64,000 nt of DNA from assembly GCF_002105155.1 (NCBI RefSeq), contig NW_019028995.1, positions 372,001-436,000 of the forward strand, given 5' to 3'. Each line of letters starts with the position of its first letter. The stretch's first letter is position 1. Positions 56,478 to 64,000 of this stretch are shown here, one piece after another. Below the pieces are notes generated by a model, which was not told the origin of the DNA, searched no databases, and saw only the letters and a list, made by a program, of their open reading frames with translations. Source of the stretch: Lobosporangium transversale. Taxonomy: Eukaryota > Mortierellomycota > Mortierellomycetes > Mortierellales > Mortierellaceae. The translations under genes were made by a program, and so were the position numbers.

Positions 56478-58976
56478 GTTTAATGCAGGTAATATGCAAG
56501 GCAAAATGGTTTTGTATTACCAAATCATAAATCCTATAAAACAATAAAACGTAATAAAAATTGACCATTTGAATACAAGAAGGTTTTGAAGCATATGCCT
56601 TAAACCGTTAAGTGGGCAGATTTACTTGTGTAGGTAGGAGGATTCATTTTCATCAAGCCCACCAGATAAGCAGCGTAGAAAACCGCCGGTTATTGGCTTC
56701 TGACTGCCTTGTACAACGCCACTGATGCTCTAATGCATAGTAACACTGCCAGTATTCGACCTATTCAATACCTTTTTTTTTTTTTTTTTTTTTTTTTAGA
56801 TGGATGCGTTCGCATTTCCAAGTAAAATCAGCAAAATCACTATATCAGTGATAACAGAACGATGTACAGCATCCATCTTTCACTTGCCCCCACTTCTCTG
56901 CGCATCTACTAATCTTCATCTTCTCGCTTCCGTCTCCTGTAAATAAACATAGAAGCAAGTGCTTCCTTTTTCAACTTTTTTTTTTTTTTTTTTTTATTTT
57001 TTTTTATTTTTAATTACAGCATGGGCTTATCAGGATTTTTTAAAAGACTCTCCGATTGAGACCTTCCGCAAGCGCTATGGACACCCAGTGAAGAAGAAAT
57101 GAGATTCCATGGACTGCGGCAAACGACATAAACAAAACACGTGGTTGCACCTGAGGATGCAGTGGATTATATGAAAAAAAAAGGGAGTGGCACTTGGACA
57201 ATCCGCTCTGTTGTGTGTCGTATCTACCAGGGCTTGAGAGTATCTATGCTCTTATTCGAGGCAACAACGGGTAGCTGTTTGAGGGACTTGGGCCGTTGCT
57301 CACAACCTGCAGGCGCGACAGGATCAGATGCGTGCAATGGGTATTCAGAGGCCCTCATGCAGAAAGTCATTATCACGGACAATTCGCCTACGCTAATACC
57401 GCAACGCCCATACGGTTTCTATCACACCAACGAAACTCGTTCTCAGTTATTGAAGAAATGAAGCCTTGTAAATGCAGAAACCCATCCTCCTAACGTTTCC
57501 TGCTACTCTTTGTAATGAGCGACAACGACCATAGTAGCAATATTCGAGGCGGTGCTCTCACTAGAAACCGTGAGACTATTCGCAAAGCCCTCTAGTTATA
57601 TCAAGGCTACGCTAGAGGGCTATCGGCATCGTATGCAAAGTACAATGTATCGGACAAGGTCTTGAGGCTCGTTCTTGCTCTGCGAATGAGTTGCTTTCTG
57701 AGATTTGTAGTCAAAGAGCTCAAAAAGGTTTTTTACCATTGTTGCCAGGTAGCAGTGTTTATTAAGGCCGCTATCACCGTCGCACAACGTTCCGACCTTA
57801 CGAATAAAAATGGAGGTGCTCCTGAAGTGCACTCCTAAGCCTCGGTATATACTTCGCATGTAGTGAGATAACTGCGATAAAAACGCTCATTTCAAATTCC
57901 ACGTTTGAGTTATTCATTATAGGTATTGATGATGCTAAAGCCTGTTGCCACAGCGCGGCGATAAGTAAGCGCAAGAATCGTGGCAGCTAGTATACTGAGC
58001 GATCACAACTATGAATGTGTACACGATGATAACCAAATAGCCATCTTTGATATCTAAACAGAGGGCGGAGCCGCTCGCGATATCCCACGGGGGTAAAAAC
58101 GAATAGGTTCTAGCAGCTTGTAACAGAAGAGAGATGCTCTATGGCCACGAGAGAGCTGATGCTACACAAAATCATCGCTGAACCATCGCATTGCCGCCAT
58201 TACCCCACCAAAGAGTGTACCGAAAAGAAAACGCGCTAAAAAGAAGGCTGCCAGGGCCAATTAGAAAGAACCGGACCATATAAGGATGAAACTCGAGTAG
58301 AAGAACAGAAGAAGCGTCCAAAGGTAATCTTAAGGAGGCCATAGGAGCTGATCAGCAATTCAAAGCCGCGCATCCCGCCGATAGCATCGGTAAGGAGTGC
58401 CCTGTACATATGTAATCTCAAATGCAACTCAAAGAGTTCAAGCCCATTGCAGCAACCAGGTTGTGAAGGGCTTCCTCAGTAGTGCCTGAAAGCACCCAAG
58501 GCAGCAGTGGCCGAAGACATTGGCCTTCCCCTCACAAGTTATAAGTGAGACAAAAATGGCTTTCATATTCTCGACGTGCTACAGTGCCCATTCTTCAACT
58601 AATGAGTTTTTGTTAATAATTGACCATCCTTACACGCTACATTATACTGCGGCTTTCCTCATATAGTTGAACTTTTACAGCACCTATGAAGCACCTCGTC
58701 AATCCTGTAGAAAACAATCCTGATGTTTATGGCACAGTCATGGCTAGACTTGAAGAAGCTATTGTGGTAGAGAAAGGCAATGATATCCAGTGGTATGATA
58801 ACCAGGGTGCTAATGGCAAATCGAGCGGCTCGAATTTTAATTGGTTTCCTCAATTACAGTAATATTGTTAATTAAACCCTTTATATTTGAAAGGACAATC
58901 CTGTGGCGTGTTTTTTGGTAAAAGGTTTTGATTCCTGGTTTGGTAGCAACCAAGAAAACGGAATCTACGCATTGCC
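56478..58976. pseudogene. Degenerate tract, possibly an XPG/FEN-like nuclease remnant
   Basis: No intact gene. After two poly(T) runs (56774, 56976), ACAG|CATGGGCTTATC begins MGLSGFFKRLSD, which resembles the start of XPG/FEN-type nucleases. Coding-like fragments follow in shifting frames: APEDAVDYMKKKG, then SDNDHSSNIRGG (compare the SG(S/N)DY..NIxGxG block of that family), and PVENNPDVYGTVMARLEEAI near 58.7 kb. Stops and frameshifts interrupt every few dozen codons. Identification is tentative; the last fragment may be unrelated. The 3' end is the promoter of the PIG-P gene. Confidence 0.35.
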
Positions 58977-60501
58977 ATGGACACACACAGCTCGACTACT
59001 GGGCCAGGACTCAACACTTCATCTAGCTCATCATTCCAGCATGAGGGCGTGCATGGCTCTTCTGGTCTTCAACGAAGATCAAAGCCGACATCCTATTTTG
59101 CACACCAGTATAACCAGCACACTTTGTCATATGTGCAGAATCCTAGCTTGAACTTGGTTTCTAATCGATCCACAGCCTTTGTCCAATGGGATGACTCGGA
59201 GTTCCCTAACTCTATGGAGGCCGCTAGGTAAAGAAAATTGTAGCTAGCTTCTACTGCTGACATTTTGGGGGCATATCCGGACGGTGTTCTAAAATAACAT
59301 CAGAACATCCATGGATTCATTTGATCCGCGCAGATATCCAGTCAGCAAAAGAGCCTTAATATCCATTATTATTTCGTATCAAATATCTCTTCGATAGTAT
59401 GAAACGGACAGCATCATATAGTAGCTTCTTATCTAAAAAACCAGGTCCTATGTTTAAATCCACATTTCAGCACACGCGGGCATTGAGTGGACAGATTCAG
59501 TAAGTGCTCTTTTGTCATCCAATGCTCCCTTTATTTATCAGAGCATCACAGCTGACTGTTTTAATATATTATACCGATATTGTAAAGACCACCTGATGTG
59601 TATTCTGCCCCACCAGATGATTCACTGCCAACAACTCTTACGAAGACTCCAACGTATGAGTATTATGGATTTGTATTATACTTAGTTTCCGCAATTACCT
59701 ATGGTAATAAGTGATCTCGTGATATTGATATGTTAGATATGGTAGTTTGAGGCATTCATTAATTGACACGGGTCTCCACTTCTCGAGCTCCCTATATCAT
59801 TATTTCTAAGATTTCTTATTTCTTTTTGTCATTGCTGTCATTGTGTTATAGCAATGTATTTGGGTTGGGCATACTTGCCAAAAGAAGTCTTAGATTCAAT
59901 GGGTATAACATATTACCCCAGCAAGTAGGTTACATAGGAGTTTCTGTCTAAAGTGAAAAAATCGATACTCAATCATGTCAGTAGGTGCATACTGCTCACT
60001 AACATTTTTGAGCTACCGCTAGGTATTGGTCATTAGCACTTCCCATTTGGTTGTTTGTACTGATTATATATCTTTACATAGCCTTCTTTGCGATCAACCT
60101 ATACAATACAGCGCCATTTGATTCATTTAATACTATCACAGGTGCGTAGGTTTTCTAATGATCAGTTTTGATCTGTATTTTTTTTTTTTTTATTAATTAT
60201 TGGTATTTGCAAAATATTCTTATTATTGCTACTCTACTATATAAATACGCATATTCCTTTAGATGAACATGCAAATCAATTCCAGACCATGAACGCTGCG
60301 TCCTCGTTGACTGACGATTTTGTGCCAGATTTAATGGATATACCTATTGGAATGGTTAATGCATGCCTATACCAACACATCGAGGGTATCTCGGATGAAG
60401 AGGAGGATGGTGAAGCGGATGATGTCGACGAATGTGAATATGAAGAGTCCTACTTTGATGATACAAACTTAAGTGACTGGGATGATCCTTCCGAGATGTG
60501 A
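58977..60501 (+). CDS. PIG-P domain protein (GPI-GlcNAc transferase subunit P)
   Basis: PIG-P (Gpi19) is a small ER-membrane subunit of the enzyme that adds GlcNAc to phosphatidylinositol, the first step of GPI-anchor synthesis. Six exons (58977-59227, 59398-59499, 59588-59703, 59852-59924, 60023-60141, 60263-60501) join in phase to 299 residues. The first 120 are Ser/Thr-rich and poorly conserved. The domain has helix 1 (TYEYYGFVLYLVSAITY), the family signature ITYYPSKYWSLALP, and helix 2 (IWLFVLIIYLYIAFFAIN) followed by YNTAPFDSF. The C-terminus is very acidic (DEEEDGEADDVDECEYEE). It would supply the pathway used by the GPI-anchored proteins inferred elsewhere in the window. Confidence 0.87.
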
Positions 60502-60639
60502 ACCATTCTTAGTTACAAAGCGCTTATCACGTGAGTCGTGGGAATTTTACACCTGATCTTTTTTTTTTTTTTGATCATTCCATTCATTCAATTGTAATTT
60601 ATTTCCCTTCTCCATATCTTTTTACTTTATTCCATAATT

Positions 60640-61385
60640 ATGCCCACCTTAAAGCATGTCCAGAAGGTTTGGTAAGCATAAAAACTAGGAGTTTTTCTAA
60701 AAAATAGACAAATAGGTAACATCTAGATTGGTATAAATATATTATACTGAATAATAACCAATACTTAATTTCAGGACCAATTTTCTGAAAAAAGAGGGCT
60801 TCGAAGCCCACACGCTTTCTAGCGTAAGTCTCATGCTTCAGCAAAAAAAGAATGAAACAAAGCCCCCTTGGTAATGGTTTATTTAGTAGTTGGCATGTAA
60901 GCCTGATTCTTATGTGAGTAACATGTTTGGTTTTAATTTGGTGATGATCCTTGTAGCTCAGATTGATCTCCGCATCGAAAGGGACCTGTGTAGCAGAGCT
61001 CAACGTTGCTTCTCAACACCTGGTAAGAGACACATAAAAGTTTTTCATCTATTCAAAGGGGTTTACTCATTGGCCATTGCACTTCTCAATCTTTAGAACC
61101 GACTCGGTGGTTGTCACGGCGGTCTCCTCAGCACCATCGTTGATGTGGGGGGTTCACTAGCCATTGCTGCAAGTGATATGCACGCTACCGGTATTTCTAC
61201 AGGTGTGATATCCTGTTTTGTGGTTAAAATGAAACGCGGTAGCATGCTTGGAAATAATGCTTAATGACTAACAAATGCTTGGGTTCCAATGTAGATCTCA
61301 ATGTTTCATTCGTTTCCGGTGCCAAGCTTGGGGATACTTTGTCCATTGTAAATTGACGTATCGCCATGCTTGTTGATATTTGTCC

Positions 61386-61417
<32 letters not shown>

Positions 61418-61608
61418 TTCACACATACATATATTATATTTAATCGATTTTATAGATTTCTCGATGTCACAAAGTTGGAGGTTCTCTTGCGTACACAGAT
61501 GTAGAGATCACAGTGGATGAAAAGGTTATTGCCCTTGGTCGCCACACCAAGTTCGTGCGAATCGCCCATAAAGCCAATGCGCAGAAGAAAATGGATGGCG
61601 AGGAATGA
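60640..61608 (+). CDS. Hotdog-fold acyl-CoA thioesterase (ACOT13/THEM2-like)
   Basis: Hydrolyses acyl-CoA thioesters; animal relatives are mitochondria-associated. Six short exons (60640-60671, 60775-60823, 60957-61022, 61097-61202, 61295-61347, 61456-61608) join with matching phases to 152 residues starting MPTLKHVQKVW. The signature NRLGGCHGGLLSTIVDVGGS carries the catalytic-helix HGG and Asp, followed by ISTDLNVSFVSGAKLGD, GGSLAYTDVEI and a final ALGRHTKF, as in the PaaI/THEM2 group. The ATG sits 138 bp after the PIG-P stop on the same strand, and the stop is 54 bp from that of convergent translin. Confidence 0.88.
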
Positions 61609-61662
61609 GAATATTAAAAACGCTCTGGGACCAGAGTGTTTTGGAGTCCAATATGATCCATT

Positions 61663-62042
61663 TTATGTTCGCATTTCCTGTTCAACATTGGGGGTTCCCT
61701 GCACTGCCTCCATGTTGATCACAAGAAGCTTTCGTACCGTCAGATCATAAATGATTTCCTCAACCTTCTTGATATCATACTAAATAGAATTGTAGTAAAG
61801 CATTAGATATATTTATAGATGTTAAAATAAAATAAGAAAATCTCTCAATTAAAGTCGTGATACAAACCTTGATACCATCAAATCGCTTACGAAGCGAGTC
61901 GTTTTTCAAGTTCAGCAACTGGAATCCGCTGTAAAGCTCCTTTAGAAATTTCCCGATACGTATTGGACGAGTAAAATCACCGGCTGTTACAGCGTTCACC
62001 GCTAAACGAGACTACAGCCAGAAACTGTATACGATTAGCCAA

Positions 62043-62076
<34 letters not shown>

Positions 62077-62872
62077 GATCATATGTTTATTACAGTTGAA
62101 TCTCATAAACATACAAGCTCATTTGTAAGCGAGACAATACCATGGAGGAATTCTTCGATCGAAATTTCAAATCTGGAAATGTCGTTATTGAGATCAACTT
62201 TGACTGTCAAGGCGCGATCATGATAAGCACATAGGGGTAATTAATAAATGCTTATTGTACTATGATGAAAATATGAGAGAAGGATAGTAATTGGTTGCGC
62301 CTGATAACACTCTCATCTTGTTAGGACTTACCACCAAAAAATCCTTCAAGCTCTTCAACCGTGATCAGGCGCTCATGCTCCAGGTACATCGTCAATGTGG
62401 CAAGGAAGCAAGCTTGTTGCATTGGTCCTGACCACAAGCTGTTGTATTTGTAATATTGGTTGACAGGAACTATCTTGGCGACTTCCTGAATATGAGTCTG
62501 GATGTCTCCAAAATGAATACGGGCTTGCGCACATAGAGCTGGAACTATGGAAAAAAATGAATCAAGCTGTTGTTACTAAACGGGGCAGACTTATGCATAG
62601 ACTTCTCCTAAAGTAATATCTGGCTGCTACCTTGCTCTCTGGGACTAGAGTGAACCCTGTTCAGAACAGCTGTAATGTTCCTGTTAGTCCTGTCTAGTTC
62701 GCGAACTGCTGTACGGATGTTATCCTTAGTAGCCTATATTTTATGCGCGTTCGTATGAGACGAATGTAATTTCTTTTCACATTTTGTCATAAACGGATCG
62801 TGTTCTTACAGCTTCTGCCTCCATGGAGGTCTGGATTGCATCGAAAAATCTAAGATCCACCACGTCCGACAT
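61663..62872 (-). CDS. TSN: Translin (TRAX-partner RNA/DNA-binding endoribonuclease subunit)
   Basis: Translin assembles into octamers that bind single-stranded nucleic acid and, with TRAX, form the C3PO ribonuclease. Six exons (62872-62810, 62733-62631, 62544-62332, 62203-62115, 62011-61868, 61779-61663) join in phase to 242 residues starting MSDVVDLRFFDAIQ. Conserved blocks are VRELDRTNRNITAVLNRVH, YYKYNSLWSGPMQQACFLAT, IEEFLHGIVSLTNELSRLAV and the near-invariant VNAVTAGDFTRPIRIGKF plus GFQLLNLKNDSLRKRFDGIKYD. The length is close to the usual 228-235. No TRAX gene is visible in the window. Confidence 0.93.
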
Positions 62873-63184
62873 TCTTCGTTTCTGAGAGAAAAGAAGAAGA
62901 GACCTGTCGAAATCGGACAACATTAAACATTCAGTGACTGTTCAAATTAGACTATGTGCAATTCTTTTCAATGGAAGAAGCCATTCATTCGTAGGGCAGC
63001 TCATACATCTCATTCTTGTTCTCATGTTTAGCGGATACAGCGCTTGGTTTTCACCTGAGCTTGCTTCATACAGAAGTACTTGGAGTAAAGGCACAGCAAG
63101 ATAAAGAACTATTGTAGTTTCTAAAGTTACTTAAGTTATTGCTGCGTCTGGACTGATAGGTATTCGAATTTCGATTTCTTACAG

Positions 63185-64000
63185 AAAATAATGGTGGCGA
63201 AGAAAAGGAGCTGGCAGAAGCCGATATTGCTTTCATGAATGATCGGTCGCTCTCCAACTCAGATAGGTATGTGCTGTAATAGTTCATATATATCATAAAC
63301 GTTCATACTCCTGCTCATACCATTAAACCACATTCTGATATGTTTTTCTGGGTTACTCTTCAGAGTCAAGCCAACAATGAAAATCCTTCGGCCAGACTGG
63401 ATAGAAGGTATATAGTAGAAATAAGACGACTTCATTAGCAGCGGAGGGGACCTTTAACCTAACCATCAGATGTCCCCGCGCCACTATACTTCATAGATTC
63501 TGTTAAAGGCAGGAGACGCTTATCTCTAACGCGTTATAAACAAACTTTTCCTGCACTTGAACGTTGGGGTATGTGAAGTGTGTTCACTACGTGGTAGCGC
63601 GCCTATGCTTTACTTACTACATAGCAAACATTTGGCTCAGCACTTTTGCTTTGTAGACTCAGCAACTTTTAGTAGAAATTTGGCTGTAGGAATTGATGCC
63701 TTCAAAAGCTCCAAGGTACTATCGCTGACATCACCTTCCAAGCATCTCCATCAGCCAGAGGAAGGGATTGCAGACTTGCCAATTACCTCGTTGGAGCATT
63801 CATTTAGGCCATCCACACTCAAGGATACGCAGCTCTCTATGCCTGAATCGAGAGAGAGTCAGGAAATGGAGCAGACACAGACACTCAGTTTACTATCGAA
63901 GCAAAGTCAAATGGAGCGTGAAAATGCTTCTCCGCTTAGTGATTATGATAGATTTGGGCCCTCGGAGGGAGGTCACTTGGATAGATGGCAGACACGATCA
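63185..64000 (+). CDS. Partial unrecognised gene running off the right edge
   Basis: At least four exons join in phase: 63185-63266 (EEKELAEADIAFMNDRSLSN), 63364-63407 (VKPTMKILRPDWIE), 63497-63568 (VKGRRRLSLTRYKQTFPALERW) and 63657 to the end of the window. The last is Ser/Glu/Gln-rich (SKHLHQPEEGIADLP, ESRESQEMEQTQTLSLLSKQ). I do not recognise the family. The start codon lies upstream between the translin ATG (62872) and 63185; an ATG at about 63029 (MFSGYSAWFSPE) is possible but not spliced with confidence. Basic plus disordered composition suggests a nuclear or chromatin protein; this is weak inference. Confidence 0.6.

Overview
The window looks like nuclear DNA of an early-diverging (Mucoromycota/Mortierellomycota-type) fungus. 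That is an inference. It rests on short GT-AG introns (mostly 50-150 nt) in almost every gene, long A/T homopolymers, fungal-type bZIP and bHLH regulators, a fungal Tad1-like LINE, and a mix of genes (kinesin-13, translin, PIG-P, NOP9, SPC1) expected in basal fungi. No bacterial-style operons, ribosome binding sites or CRISPR arrays are present.

Layout. (1) 1568-9316 is a full-length LINE retrotransposon on the minus strand, with a tRNA-like SINE head at its 5' end. It is followed by a tRNA-Thr(CGU) gene, a 649-bp terminal-inverted-repeat element inserted at the end of that tRNA gene, and a 34-bp minisatellite. (2) 12.6-20 kb holds a bZIP factor, a bHLH factor and a mitochondrial-type protein kinase (PDK/BCKDK family). 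(3) 20.7-26.2 kb is a probable copper cluster: a Cys/Met/His-rich secreted protein, divergent from a Ctr copper transporter that carries the same Cys/Met-rich domain as an extracellular extension, and then a secreted YcnI/DUF1775 protein whose mature N-terminus is predicted to be the copper-binding His. (4) 26.5-30.7 kb is one eight-exon gene for an unrecognised tail-anchored protein. (5) 31.1-48.0 kb is a stack of mobile DNA next to a tRNA-Arg(UCU) gene: a second, apparently identical LINE in the opposite orientation, a SINE inserted in its ORF1, a 5'-truncated LINE of a related family lying inside a second SINE, a decayed LINE scrap, and a decayed chromovirus. (6) 48.2-64 kb is gene-dense: NOP9, SPC1 (spliced from four small exons), a SAM-domain kinesin-13, a pseudogene tract, PIG-P, a hotdog thioesterase, translin, and an unfinished gene at the right edge.

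How things fit together. The copper genes probably act in one pathway: periplasmic/cell-wall capture by the two small secreted proteins and import through the Ctr channel. All three have a TATAAAA box 80-140 bp upstream of the start. The retroelements form an autonomous/non-autonomous system. LINE, truncated LINE and SINE share a 3' hairpin followed by a TTGTTA-type end and poly(A), and the SINE has a tRNA-derived head plus a LINE-derived tail. Both full-length LINEs sit head-to-head with a tRNA gene 105-320 bp away, suggesting tRNA-associated integration. The housekeeping genes at the right end are packed with 50-600 bp between them. Exon boundaries given here were read by eye from splice signals, reading-frame continuity and family similarity; exceptions are stated.
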